NCBI GenBank assembly: GCA_016213625.1
Contig: JACQZZ010000056.1
Span: 1-64,000 of the forward strand
Source of the DNA: Actinomycetota bacterium
GTDB lineage: Bacteria; Actinomycetota; Acidimicrobiia; Acidimicrobiales; Ilumatobacteraceae
Length of the DNA: 64,000 nucleotides
Direction of reading: 5' to 3'
This document shows, one piece after another, positions 8,724-16,474 of this stretch; positions within the stretch are counted from its first letter, which is position 1, and each line of letters begins with the position of its first letter. Position numbers and translations under genes: made by a program. Below the pieces are notes generated by a model, which was not told where the DNA came from, ran no database searches, and was given only the letters and a program-made list of their open reading frames with translations.

Positions 8724-8761
8724 TGTACCGAACAGTCCATAGTGGACCGATCGGTCCACTA
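8724..8761. promoter_or_regulatory. Double TetR operator, 22-bp perfect palindrome plus degenerate copy
   Basis: Positions 8740-8761 form a perfect 22-bp palindrome with core AGTGGACCGATCGGTCCACT (8741-8760). Upstream, TGTACCGAACAGTCCA (8724-8739) matches the 16-bp core TGGACCGATCGGTCCA (8743-8758) at 13 of 16 positions, 19 bp away. This is typical of two TetR dimers binding nearby faces of the DNA. The site lies between the divergent starts 8680 and 8780. Confidence 0.8.
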
Positions 8762-8779
8762 ACGATACGGGGGTATCTG

Positions 8780-9976
8780 ATGAGCACGGACACACCGACC
8801 TCCCCGGTCATCTCCGGCGACGCCATGCGCGCCAAGGTGGCCGGCACCCTGGAACTGGTCGCAGCCAACGCCGAGCGCGCCGAGCGAGAGCGACGGGTCC
8901 CCGACGAGAACATCGCGGCGCTGCGCGAGACCGGCATCTTCAGGTCGCTGCAGCCCGCTGCATATGGCGGCACACCCATGGGCGCGGAGGAGTACACGCC
9001 CGCACTGGTCGACCTGGCCGGCGCATGCGCGTCCACCGCATGGGTCACCGGATTGCTCACCCAGCACTCGCACATGCTGGCGCTGATGTCGGCCGAACTG
9101 CAGGACGAGGTGTGGGGCGACGACCCCGACGCCCTCGCCTCGTCGTCGGTGGCTGCCATCAACGGCTGCGAAGAGGTGAGCGGCGGCGTCAAGATCTCCG
9201 GGTCGTGGGGCTGGTCGAGCGGATGCGACCACGCCACCTGGGCCATCCTCGGCTTCAAGCGCGCCGACCCCGCACTGGGCGGCATGGTCATCCCGTTCTT
9301 CGCCGTCGTCCCCCGCACCGACTACCGCATCCACGACGACTGGCACGTCGCCGCGCTGCGCGGCACGGGCTCGAAGTCGCTGGTCCTCGACGACGTGTTC
9401 GTGCCCGAGCACCGCATCGAGAGCATCTTCGCCCTGTCCACCGGCACCACCAAGGGTTTCGGCATCCACGGCGGCATCTTCCACGCGGCCTTCACCAACT
9501 GGTTCTCGCTGGGCTTCTCGGCGGTCTCACTGGGCATCGCCAAGCGGATGATCGAGGTCTACGGAACGAAGGTGAAGTCACGTGTGCGCGCCTACACCGG
9601 TTCGAAGGCGGTCGACAGCGTCCCCGCTGCCATGCGCCTCGCCGAGTCGCATCACCAGACCACGGCGGTGGGACACACCTTGCGCGCCGACTGGCAGGCG
9701 ATGACGGCGCGAGCCCTCTCCGGGCAGTTGCCCACCGATGACGAGGCGGTGCACTGGCGGGCGAACCAGTCGTACGCGACCAAGCTGTCGATCGAGGCCA
9801 CCGACCGCCTGTGGACCGCCGCCGGCGGCAGCGCATTCTTCGACGACAACGAGATGCAGCGCCTGTGGCGCGACTCGAAGATGACCGGGTCGCACGCCTA
9901 CTCCGACTACGACATCGCCGCCCAGCGCCAGGGCCGACACCTGCTCGGCCTCGACCCCGACATGACGATCTTCTGA
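8780..9976 (+). CDS. Flavin-dependent monooxygenase, acyl-CoA dehydrogenase fold (HsaA/HpaH-like oxygenase)
   Basis: Acyl-CoA-dehydrogenase-fold protein of 398 aa. Features include ERRVPDENIAALRETGIFR near the N-terminus, the flavin-cradling ISGSWGWSSGCDHATWAILG segment at about 125-145, and a C-terminal helical bundle ending LDPDMTIF. This belongs to the group-D two-component monooxygenases such as HsaA, which hydroxylates a steroid-derived phenol using reduced flavin from a separate reductase. No reductase gene lies in the window. ATG 8780 follows a GGGGG tract (8769-8773) at 6-nt spacing. First gene of the operon with the FAH-family (10-bp gap) and extradiol dioxygenase genes. Confidence 0.85.
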   Translation: MSTDTPTSPVISGDAMRAKVAGTLELVAANAERAERERRVPDENIAALRETGIFRSLQPAAYGGTPMGAEEYTPALVDLAGACASTAWVTGLLTQHSHMLALMSAELQDEVWGDDPDALASSSVAAINGCEEVSGGVKISGSWGWSSGCDHATWAILGFKRADPALGGMVIPFFAVVPRTDYRIHDDWHVAALRGTGSKSLVLDDVFVPEHRIESIFALSTGTTKGFGIHGGIFHAAFTNWFSLGFSAVSLGIAKRMIEVYGTKVKSRVRAYTGSKAVDSVPAAMRLAESHHQTTAVGHTLRADWQAMTARALSGQLPTDDEAVHWRANQSYATKLSIEATDRLWTAAGGSAFFDDNEMQRLWRDSKMTGSHAYSDYDIAAQRQGRHLLGLDPDMTIF

Positions 9977-9986
9977 GGACCCACCC

Positions 9987-10970
9987 ATGCGCCTGTCCAG
10001 TTTCTCCCTGAACGACCGCCCCTCGTGGGGCGTGGTGGCCGACGACGGCACCATCGTCGATGCTCGCGGCGTGGCGGGTGCGCCCACCACGCTCGACGAT
10101 CACATCGAATCGCCCGACCCCGCGGTCATCACCCGACTCCTGGCCGCAGCCAGCGCCGGCGGCGGCATCGCACCCGGCGACATCACCTGGCTGCCGCCGG
10201 TTCGTCGGCCCAGCAAGATCATGGGCGTCGCGATCAACAACGTCATCGGCCAGCGCATCGCGCACCGGCCCTTCGCGAACCCGGCGTTCTTCTTCAAGCC
10301 GCCGTCGGCGAGGGTGGGACACGGCCAGCCGGTGGTGGTGCACGAGTCGTACGGCGTCACCCACCCCGAACCGGAACTCGCGGTGGTCATCGGGAAGCGC
10401 GCCAAGCACGTGGCCGAGGCCGACGCGCTGTCCTACGTGTTCGGGTACACGATCATCAACGACATCACCTCGCCGGGGTTGAAGGCGGAGGACAGCATCG
10501 AACTGATCGCTCCGCCCGGTACCAGCGGCGGCGCCTACAGCCAGTTGCTGAGCTGGCGTTCGAACCGCGACGACGACCACGCCCGCTCGAACTACCTCAC
10601 GTACCACGCCCGCTCCAAGGGCACCGACACGTTCGGGCCCATCGGTCCTTGGATCGTCACCGCCGATGAGATCGCCGACCCGAACGTGCTGTCGGTGAAC
10701 TCGTTCGACGGCGACACCCCGGTGTTCACCGACTCCACTGCCAACCTCCTCTTCCCGGTCCAACGCGTCGTGTCGCACGCGTCGGCGTACCTCACGCTGC
10801 TCCCGGGCGACATCATCCACTGCGGCACGTCGATGAAGGCCGCCGACTCGAGCCCGTACCGCGGCATCACCGACTGGGACATCCGCCGCGTCGACGGCCG
10901 GCCGATGCGCATCGACATCGACGGCATCGGGTCGCTCTCCAGCCCCGTGCAGTGGGAGCGCGACCGGTGA
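9987..10970 (+). CDS. Fumarylacetoacetate hydrolase-family enzyme (hydrolase/isomerase/hydratase)
   Basis: FAH-family protein of 327 aa. The C-terminal catalytic beta domain carries the metal site: Glu residues in HPEPELAVVIGKRA and Asp in GYTIINDITS, with a later GDIIHCGTS segment. Members act on 2-oxo acids produced by extradiol ring cleavage (2-oxopent-4-enoate hydratase, HHDD isomerase or acylpyruvate hydrolase). The position between a ring hydroxylase and a LigB-type dioxygenase fits a step after ring opening. Its TGA (10968-10970) overlaps the GTG start of the dioxygenase, so the two are translationally coupled. Which of the FAH reactions it performs cannot be told from sequence. Confidence 0.85.
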   Translation: MRLSSFSLNDRPSWGVVADDGTIVDARGVAGAPTTLDDHIESPDPAVITRLLAAASAGGGIAPGDITWLPPVRRPSKIMGVAINNVIGQRIAHRPFANPAFFFKPPSARVGHGQPVVVHESYGVTHPEPELAVVIGKRAKHVAEADALSYVFGYTIINDITSPGLKAEDSIELIAPPGTSGGAYSQLLSWRSNRDDDHARSNYLTYHARSKGTDTFGPIGPWIVTADEIADPNVLSVNSFDGDTPVFTDSTANLLFPVQRVVSHASAYLTLLPGDIIHCGTSMKAADSSPYRGITDWDIRRVDGRPMRIDIDGIGSLSSPVQWERDR

Positions 10971-11956
10971 GCCCCTCTCGACAGGCGATGCTCGCCACCG
11001 CGTCGCACTCCCCCATCATCGAGTTCCCCGCCGCCGGCAGCGACGCACTCGACCGCGTACACGCCGGGCTCGCCGACATTCACGCCGAGATCCAGGCCTT
11101 CGATCCCGACCTCGTCGTGGTCTTCGGTGTCGACCACTACGGCGGTCACCACATGCACTCCATGCCGTCGTTCTGCATCGGTGTGGAGGCCACCGCGCTC
11201 GCCGACGTGGGCGGCACGCCGGGGCCATTGCGCGTGCCGAAGGACCTCGCCATCGAGGCAGTGAACCACGCCCGAACCGGCGGCGTCGATGTGGCCGTGA
11301 GCTACGCTATGGACGTCGACCACGGGTTCACACAGGCGCTCACCCGCCTGTGCGGTGGCATCGACCGCTACCCGGTGCTGCCCATCTTCGTGTCGTGCAT
11401 CCAGCCTCCGTTCGTGCCGTTCGCTCGAGCACGCGCGCTCGGCCAGGTGATCGGCGACTACCTCACCACCATCGATGCCGATCGGATCCTGGTGGTGGGC
11501 ACCGGCGGTCTCGGGCACAACCCGCGCATGCTCTTCCCTCCCATCGACGAGGTGAGTGCCGAATGGCGGCCGTATCACCTGCTCGGCAACTCGCAGCGCG
11601 AGGTCTCGCAACAGTCGTGGATCGACTACGAGATCGAGGCCCACCAGGTGGCCGCCGCGTTCCTCGCCGATCCGAGCATCCCCGACGAGATGTTCGGCCT
11701 GCACGAGGAGTGGGATCGGGCATTCCTCGCTCGGTACTGCGGTGGCGATCTGTCGGTCTTCGACACGTGGCAACCCGAGCAGGTCGTCGACGACGCCGGC
11801 ATCGGCGCGATGGAGGTGCTCTCGTGGGTGGCCGCCGGTCAGGCGATGGCGGCGCTCACCGGCGCCGCGCCACGCGAGCGGTTGCAGCAGATCTGTCGAG
11901 TCATCGGCATCGGCTTCGCCATCACCAGTGCCGGCCCGGCGGACGTCACTCGCTGA
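10967..11956 (+). CDS. Class III extradiol ring-cleavage dioxygenase (MhpB/LigB type)
   Basis: LigB-superfamily non-haem Fe(II) dioxygenase of 329 aa resembling MhpB, 2,3-dihydroxyphenylpropionate 1,2-dioxygenase. Conserved histidine motifs are TASHSP near the N-terminus, FGVDHYGGHH at about 46-55 and VDHGFTQ at about 110, the positions of iron-ligand and acid/base residues in the family. GTG 10967 is the start because it overlaps the upstream stop as GTGA; a longer frame from 10952 has no support. The reaction is meta-cleavage of a catechol-type ring to a coloured hydroxydienoic acid. The last 11 bp overlap the convergent small membrane protein gene. Confidence 0.88.
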   Translation: MSPSRQAMLATASHSPIIEFPAAGSDALDRVHAGLADIHAEIQAFDPDLVVVFGVDHYGGHHMHSMPSFCIGVEATALADVGGTPGPLRVPKDLAIEAVNHARTGGVDVAVSYAMDVDHGFTQALTRLCGGIDRYPVLPIFVSCIQPPFVPFARARALGQVIGDYLTTIDADRILVVGTGGLGHNPRMLFPPIDEVSAEWRPYHLLGNSQREVSQQSWIDYEIEAHQVAAAFLADPSIPDEMFGLHEEWDRAFLARYCGGDLSVFDTWQPEQVVDDAGIGAMEVLSWVAAGQAMAALTGAAPRERLQQICRVIGIGFAITSAGPADVTR

Positions 11957-12188
11957 ATCGGTGCGCTTGCCGCGCCATGGCGAGCGCGATCGCTCCACAC
12001 ACTGCAGCGACCACACCCATCTGCGTCACCACGCCGACATCGTCGCGGGTGACCGCCACGTACGCTGCGCCGGCTCCGGAGAAGGCCGACATGAAGCCCA
12101 TCAGCCCGACCACCGGGTTTCGCTGTGCGGTACCGACCTCCGAGGCCTCGAGGAGTTCGTAATCGGTGCTGGTGTCGGTGGCTGTCAT
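11946..12188 (-). CDS. Small two-helix membrane protein, unknown function
   Basis: An 80-aa protein starting MTATDTSTDYELLE at ATG 12188; the frame is open to 12236 but the upstream part lacks coding character. Two hydrophobic segments follow a polar N-terminus: VVGLMGFMSAFSGAGAAYVAV and VVTQMGVVAAVCGAIALAMA, separated by a short RDD-containing loop. This suggests a helical hairpin in the membrane with both ends in the cytoplasm. No family is recognised. The upstream 58-bp gap to the methyltransferase holds CTGCTTGAGCAG (12262-12273) and AAACTTGAGTTT (12283-12294), two short dyads that could act as terminator or operator. Confidence 0.6.
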   Translation of the reverse strand: MTATDTSTDYELLEASEVGTAQRNPVVGLMGFMSAFSGAGAAYVAVTRDDVGVVTQMGVVAAVCGAIALAMARQAHRFSE

Positions 12189-12294
12189 CTTGGGTTCCGA
12201 GTCGAGTGGCCGCGAGCCCGTCGTTCGCGGCGCCATCTCTCACATCGGACGATCTCCCACCCTGCTTGAGCAGCCCACACCGAAACTTGAGTTT

Positions 12295-13113
12295 TCACGA
12301 CGCGCGGCGGAAGACGGCGTGCACCATCGCCACGCGCCCCTCCTCCACGTTGCGCCGACCTGCCGCCTGGATGGCAGCCAATCGTTCCGGCCCCATCACG
12401 AGCAACTGCACCGCGTGCGGAGGGGGCGGGGGAGCGGTACCACTGCTCGTCGACTCGGTGACGAACTGCCAGGCGACCTCTTCGAAGCCGGCGGCGGCCA
12501 CGGTGGTCCGGAGCTCGTCGGATGGGAGCAGGAAGCTGGTCGACGGGTCGTCGGCCCACATCAGCGGGAAGTGAGGCGGTGTCACGTCGCCGGCCAACGG
12601 CTCCTGGAACGCCAACAGACCGCCCGGCCGCAGCACCCGATGGAAGCCTCGGTACAACGTCTCCTTGTCGGCGATGTTCATGCCGCTGTTCTGCGTCCAC
12701 ACCAGATCGAACGACTCGTCGTCGAAGGAGAGGTCCAGGGCATCGCCCACGTGATGCGTGACCCGGTCGTCCAACCCGACGAGCTCGGTCAAGTGCTGTG
12801 CCACCTCCACGTACGACGGGGTGATGTCGACCGCCGCCACCTCGCAACCGAACAGCGAAGCGAGCGTGCGTGCCGGCCCGCCCAGGCCACCACCCACGTC
12901 GAGTACACGGCGCGCCGAGGTGACGGGCTCGTGCAGCCCCGCCAGCTCCGCGAGCCGCAGGGTGGCAGGGCGTCCCCCGCCGTGGAACTGGTCGGTGGCG
13001 GCCAGCTCCTCCACGGTGAGCCGTTCGAGGTCCTTGCCGGCCTGTTCGAGCGCATCGAGCACCGCCGCCAGCAGATCGTCGCGATGCCAGTACTGCGCGG
13101 TCGGGTCGCCCAT
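12295..13113 (-). CDS. SAM-dependent methyltransferase, class I
   Basis: Rossmann-fold methyltransferase of 272 aa. Motif I is VLDVGGGLGGPARTLA (about 70-85), motif II ends AVDITPSY, the acidic motif IV is FDLVWTQNSGMNI, and the post-IV strand is RVLRPGGLLAFQEP. The N-terminal QYWHRDDLLAAVLDAL and F-GGGRPAT segments resemble glycine/sarcosine or sterol-type small-molecule methyltransferases (UbiE/ERG6-like). The substrate is not recognisable. GAGAAT on the minus strand 6 nt before ATG 13113 may be a leaderless -10. A proline run (PPPPPP) near residue 230 is an oddity. Confidence 0.85.
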   Translation of the reverse strand: MGDPTAQYWHRDDLLAAVLDALEQAGKDLERLTVEELAATDQFHGGGRPATLRLAELAGLHEPVTSARRVLDVGGGLGGPARTLASLFGCEVAAVDITPSYVEVAQHLTELVGLDDRVTHHVGDALDLSFDDESFDLVWTQNSGMNIADKETLYRGFHRVLRPGGLLAFQEPLAGDVTPPHFPLMWADDPSTSFLLPSDELRTTVAAAGFEEVAWQFVTESTSSGTAPPPPPHAVQLLVMGPERLAAIQAAGRRNVEEGRVAMVHAVFRRAS

Positions 13114-13135
13114 CGCGAGATTCTCGCATGCACCG

Positions 13136-14071
13136 TCAGGCGGGTGGTTCGGCCACCGTCGCGTAGAGCGCGTCGCGCATGGCCTCGGCGGCGACGATCA
13201 CTTCGGCCACCGTTCCCTCCTGGCGCTGGGTCAGGTCGGGCGGCGCGGGCGACTCGAGCGGCGAGGTCGCCGGGAACTCGACCAGTACCGACTGACTGCC
13301 GGGAACGACCAGTTCCTGACCTTCCCACAGGAACGCCTGCGTGCCGTTGCGCACTCGACCGGCGTTCTTCGGGTACCCCCATCCGGCGGCGTACGACATC
13401 GCCGTCGCCACTTGGGTGGCGAGCACCCCGTTGTGCGCGCCGACCCACTTGTAGGGCGAGTGCAGGTGCACCGTCAGGATCGGTTCCACCAGTTCGGTCG
13501 CGTGCATCGCGGCCCGCGCCTCCGGGGTGACGAGGTCGTAGCCGTCGCGGTTCGGGTCCACGTCGAGGGCGGTGCGCCGGTGGTGGTCCGCCAGGCCATC
13601 GGGGTTCAACGTGGGCACCAGCCAGATCCCGAACTCGGTGGGCGGCCGTTCGCGGATGGCCCGCACCATGAACGCGGGCGCGCACTCGTCGCCGTGCACC
13701 TGTCCGAACACCAGCACCTGTGGGCCGGCGAGGGGACCCCAGTGTTCCGACCAGATCGTCCGACCCTCCGTACTGGTGCCGATCTCGCGATAGCCGTTGG
13801 CCACCTCACCCGTGTCGTTGCGGAAGCCGATGGAGCGGACGGTGAGGTGCGAGCACTGGCCCTCGGGGATGTCGTCGTACGACGGGTCCACCCGAGCCGG
13901 CTCGGTCGTCGTGTTGCTGACCACCGGAGCGGTGGTGGTGCTCGACGTGGTCGACGACGATGCCGGCGCGGTCGGCGCGATGGTCGCGTCGGTCGTCGCA
14001 GTGGAGCCCTCAGCGGAACATGCCGCCACCATCACCGCAGCGAACGCCGCCGCCATCAGCCGAGGTCTCAC
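13136..14071 (-). CDS. M14-family zinc carboxypeptidase-like lipoprotein
   Basis: Secreted metallopeptidase of 311 aa. From GTG 14071 the N-terminus is a lipoprotein signal: MAAAFAAVMVAACSAEG contains the lipobox VAAC. A Ser/Thr-rich linker follows (about 25-60). The M14 domain shows HGDE (zinc ligands His and Glu in QVHGDECAP), NPDG and NRDGYD substrate-site motifs, a third zinc ligand in VHLHSP, and a catalytic Glu in LVEFPA. It probably trims peptidoglycan or peptides outside the membrane. AACAAT lies 7 nt before the GTG. The frame extends upstream to 14146, but the extra part lacks a signal peptide and would overlap the divergent gene. Confidence 0.85.
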   Translation of the reverse strand: MRPRLMAAAFAAVMVAACSAEGSTATTDATIAPTAPASSSTTSSTTTAPVVSNTTTEPARVDPSYDDIPEGQCSHLTVRSIGFRNDTGEVANGYREIGTSTEGRTIWSEHWGPLAGPQVLVFGQVHGDECAPAFMVRAIRERPPTEFGIWLVPTLNPDGLADHHRRTALDVDPNRDGYDLVTPEARAAMHATELVEPILTVHLHSPYKWVGAHNGVLATQVATAMSYAAGWGYPKNAGRVRNGTQAFLWEGQELVVPGSQSVLVEFPATSPLESPAPPDLTQRQEGTVAEVIVAAEAMRDALYATVAEPPA

Positions 14072-14135
14072 GACACGGATTGTTCCACCAACCGTGCCCG
14101 AACCAGCGGCAGGTGCCGCTCCCGAACGCCGCCGA

Positions 14136-14141
14136 TACCGT
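14136..14141 (+). promoter_or_regulatory. -10 element of leaderless YczE-like gene
   Basis: TACCGT followed by 7 nt and GTG 14149. It favours this GTG over the GTG at 14140, which lies inside the hexamer. Confidence 0.45.
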
Positions 14142-14148
14142 GACACGA

Positions 14149-14787
14149 GTGCGAATCACAGCCGTCTCCCTCACGGCGAGAGTGGCGGTCTACGTGGCCG
14201 CCATCTCGCTGGTCGGCGTCGGTGTGGGGCTGATGGTGACGGCCGAACTGGGTGTGGCGCCCAACGACGTGATGAACACCGGGCTCAGCGAGGTGCTGGG
14301 CATCGGCGTCGGCACGGCTGCATGGGTGACCGCCGTCGTCGCGATGGCACTGGCGTGGGCGCTCGGCCGACGCCCCCGGGCGGCCACCGTCATCGGTGGT
14401 GTCGTCGTCGGCTTCGCCATCAACGGCACGTTGGCCGTGTTGCCCGAACTCGACGCCATGGCCGGCCGCATCGTGTTCCTCGCGCTCGGGTTGCTGGCCG
14501 TGTGGATGGGCATCACCGGCGTCGTGGCGGCCGACGTGGGCGCCGGCCCGCTGGAGTTGGTGATGCTCGCCTTGATGGATCGCCACGTGACGATTCGGGT
14601 GGCCCGCTGGGGCATCGAGCTGGCCCTCCTCGCGATCGGTCTGGCGCTCGGCGGCGCCGCAGGTGTGGGCACGGCCATCTTCGCCTTCTGCACCGGACCG
14701 GTGCTGGCGGTCACCATTCCCCGAGGAACCACCGTGCTGGGCACGGATCTGCGCAATCCCGCAGAAGTGGCCGCGGCCGGACCCTGA
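14149..14787 (+). CDS. YczE/YyaS-like integral membrane protein
   Basis: A 212-aa polytopic protein beginning MRITAVSLTARVAVYVAAISLVG. About five to six hydrophobic helices are visible, with the family-like motifs ELGVAPNDVMNTGLSE after helix 1 and DVGAGPLELVMLAL in the middle; the repeated G-P/D pattern is typical of the YczE/YitT-related family. The function of this family is unknown, and transport or export is only a guess. Start GTG 14149 is chosen from the TACCGT hexamer. The gene is divergent from the M14 lipoprotein and 13 bp short of the convergent NifU-domain gene. Confidence 0.75.
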   Translation: MRITAVSLTARVAVYVAAISLVGVGVGLMVTAELGVAPNDVMNTGLSEVLGIGVGTAAWVTAVVAMALAWALGRRPRAATVIGGVVVGFAINGTLAVLPELDAMAGRIVFLALGLLAVWMGITGVVAADVGAGPLELVMLALMDRHVTIRVARWGIELALLAIGLALGGAAGVGTAIFAFCTGPVLAVTIPRGTTVLGTDLRNPAEVAAAGP

Positions 14788-14800
14788 GCCCGAGAGCGGG

Positions 14801-15172
14801 TCAGGTGCGAGGCGTCCAACCGCCGAAGCCGGTGGCACTGGGATCGTCGTCGACCGTGCCCTGCACCTCGGTGACCCAATCGAGCCGCTGCTTCATGATG
14901 CGGGTGATGCCACCCTCGAGGGTCATGGATGCCACCGCGCAGCTTCCACACGCGCCGGCCAGCTCGACCTTCACCACGCCGGCATCGGTGTCGACGCCAC
15001 GCAGGAACAGCGTGCCGCCATCGGCCTCCACCGCGGGACGAATGACATCGATCAGGTCGACCACGTCGCGCACCCGGCGGTCGTGCTCGGGTCCGGCACC
15101 GGTGAGGGCGACGCCGCCGATGCCGGTGGAGGAGGCGAGGGCAGCAGAGGAGGGATCGGCTGTGGTGTCCAT
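14801..15172 (-). CDS. NifU C-terminal-domain Fe-S scaffold protein
   Basis: A 123-aa stand-alone NifU C-terminal (NfuA-like) domain. The core (about 33-105) reads VVDLIDVIRPAVEADGGTLFL, then the cluster motif GACGSCAVASMTLEGGI with CxxC, then IMKQRLDWVTEV. Such domains hold a [4Fe-4S] cluster between two subunits and pass it to target proteins. A 30-residue low-complexity N-terminal tail (TADPSSAALASS) precedes the domain and a short Gly-rich tail ends it. No other Fe-S assembly genes are nearby. Start ATG 15172. Confidence 0.92.
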   Translation of the reverse strand: MDTTADPSSAALASSTGIGGVALTGAGPEHDRRVRDVVDLIDVIRPAVEADGGTLFLRGVDTDAGVVKVELAGACGSCAVASMTLEGGITRIMKQRLDWVTEVQGTVDDDPSATGFGGWTPRT

Positions 15173-15255
15173 GTGTCGGGTGCAACATACCGATCGGCGT
15201 CCGTGTTCCCGCTGCGTGTCGTACCGTGGAGTCGTCCCGGTTCGCCGCCACTGCC

Positions 15256-15822
15256 ATGACCAACACCACGCCGCTCGCCCCCTGGAACACGAACATGGTG
15301 CTCCAACCGTCGGGAGTGTTCCGCGTGCTGCGCGATGGCACCAGCGTGCAGGTGCGGCTGCTCACACCCGCCGACGGCGATCGACTGCGGGCGTTCCACT
15401 CGGGACTGTCGCTCGAGTCCACCCGACTGCGTTACTTCGCGGCGAAGCCCAACCTCAGCGACAAGGACGTCGCCTGGCTCACCGACATCGATGTCGACAA
15501 TCGCTGCGCACTCGTGGTCATCGAGCGCGACAAGATCATCGCCGTCGGGCGCTGGATGCGACCCGAGCCCGGCACCACCGATGCCGAGGTGGCGTTCATC
15601 ACGTCCGACGCCGAACAGGGCCGCGGCATCGGCACGATGTTGCTGGCGATGCTCATCGAGCTGGCGCCCGACTACGGCATCACCGAGTTCACGGCCTCCG
15701 TGCTGATGGAGAACAACTCGATGGCGAAGGTGTTCCGCAAGTCTGGCTTCCGTGTCACCGTCACGATGGACTCCGGCGTGCGAGAGATGATCATCCACCT
15801 CACCTCACCCGTCGACGACTGA
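15256..15822 (+). CDS. GNAT-family N-acetyltransferase
   Basis: GCN5-related acetyltransferase of 188 aa. The core begins VQVRLLTPADGDRLRAFHSGLS and the acetyl-CoA loop is EQGRGIGTMLLAMLIELA (R/Q-x-x-G-x-G/A). NNSMAKVFRKSGF near the end is the classic motif B. The domain resembles the GNAT part of bacterial protein-lysine acetyltransferases (Pat/AcuA-like, LS-ESTRLRYF segment), so an acyl-CoA synthetase or another protein could be the target; this is inference. Start could be ATG 15256, ATG 15295 or GTG 15226; a TACCGT hexamer overlaps 15222-15227, which argues against the last. Confidence 0.82.
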   Translation: MTNTTPLAPWNTNMVLQPSGVFRVLRDGTSVQVRLLTPADGDRLRAFHSGLSLESTRLRYFAAKPNLSDKDVAWLTDIDVDNRCALVVIERDKIIAVGRWMRPEPGTTDAEVAFITSDAEQGRGIGTMLLAMLIELAPDYGITEFTASVLMENNSMAKVFRKSGFRVTVTMDSGVREMIIHLTSPVDD

Positions 15823-15829
15823 CGACGCC

Positions 15830-16474
15830 TCACTCGTTCACGTATCGCAGCACCGCCAGTACACGCCGGTGCTCCAGCTCCGACGGTGGCAGGTCGAGCT
15901 TGGTGAAGATGTTCGAGATGTGCTTCTCCACCGCTCCGGCACTCACCACCAGAGCGGCGCTGATGGCCGCGTTCGACAGGCCCTGTGCCATGAGGCCCAG
16001 CACCTCACGCTCACGCGGTGTCAGCGCGTCGAGCGGCCCTGCGTTGCGGCTGCGCACCAGCAACTGCGACACCACCTCGGGGTCCAGCGCCGTGCCACCG
16101 TTGGCCACACGTTGCGCGGCCTCGACGAACTCGCGCACGTCGGCCACGCGCTCTTTCAGCAAGTAGCCCACGCCCACGGTGCCCAGTTCGAGGAGCTCTG
16201 CGGCGTACCGCTCCTCCACGTACTGCGACAGCACGAGTACGGGAGTGGCGGGTCGCACCGCCCGGAGTTCGACGGCGGCGCGCAGCCCCTCGTCGGTGTG
16301 GGTGGGTGGCATGCGCACGTCGACGATCACCAGGTCTGGCGCGTGCGCCTCGACCGTGGCCAACAGCTCCGACGCATCACCGAGCGCGGCCACCACCTCG
16401 TGGTCGTATTCGGCGAGCAGCCGGGTGATGCCCTCACGGAGCAACACGGAGTCCTCCGCGATCACGATCCGCAT
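15830..16474 (-). CDS. NarL/LuxR-type response regulator paired with the adjacent kinase
   Basis: A 214-aa response regulator. The receiver domain (1-120) has the acidic pair ED7-8, phospho-acceptor Asp52 in VIVDVRMPP, and Lys in YLLKERV. The C-terminal LuxR HTH (150-212) reads LTPREREVLGLMAQGLSNAAI followed by GAVEKHISNIFTKL. It overlaps the histidine kinase by 13 bp, and the kinase overlaps the MMPL gene, so the three form one transcript with the exporter first. The partner kinase is the neighbour; the exporter is the probable target. Confidence 0.92.
   Translation of the reverse strand: MRIVIAEDSVLLREGITRLLAEYDHEVVAALGDASELLATVEAHAPDLVIVDVRMPPTHTDEGLRAAVELRAVRPATPVLVLSQYVEERYAAELLELGTVGVGYLLKERVADVREFVEAAQRVANGGTALDPEVVSQLLVRSRNAGPLDALTPREREVLGLMAQGLSNAAISAALVVSAGAVEKHISNIFTKLDLPPSELEHRRVLAVLRYVNE

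Noticed and set aside
12262-12294. Intrinsic terminator from CTGCTTGAGCAG and AAACTTGAGTTT
   Set aside because: Stems are only 4-5 bp and lack a U-tract; mentioned with the small membrane protein but not annotated as a terminator.
13136-14146. Long start (14146) for the M14 peptidase
   Set aside because: The extra 25 codons lack a signal peptide and run into the divergent gene; GTG 14071 gives a clean lipoprotein signal and a -10 at 7 nt.
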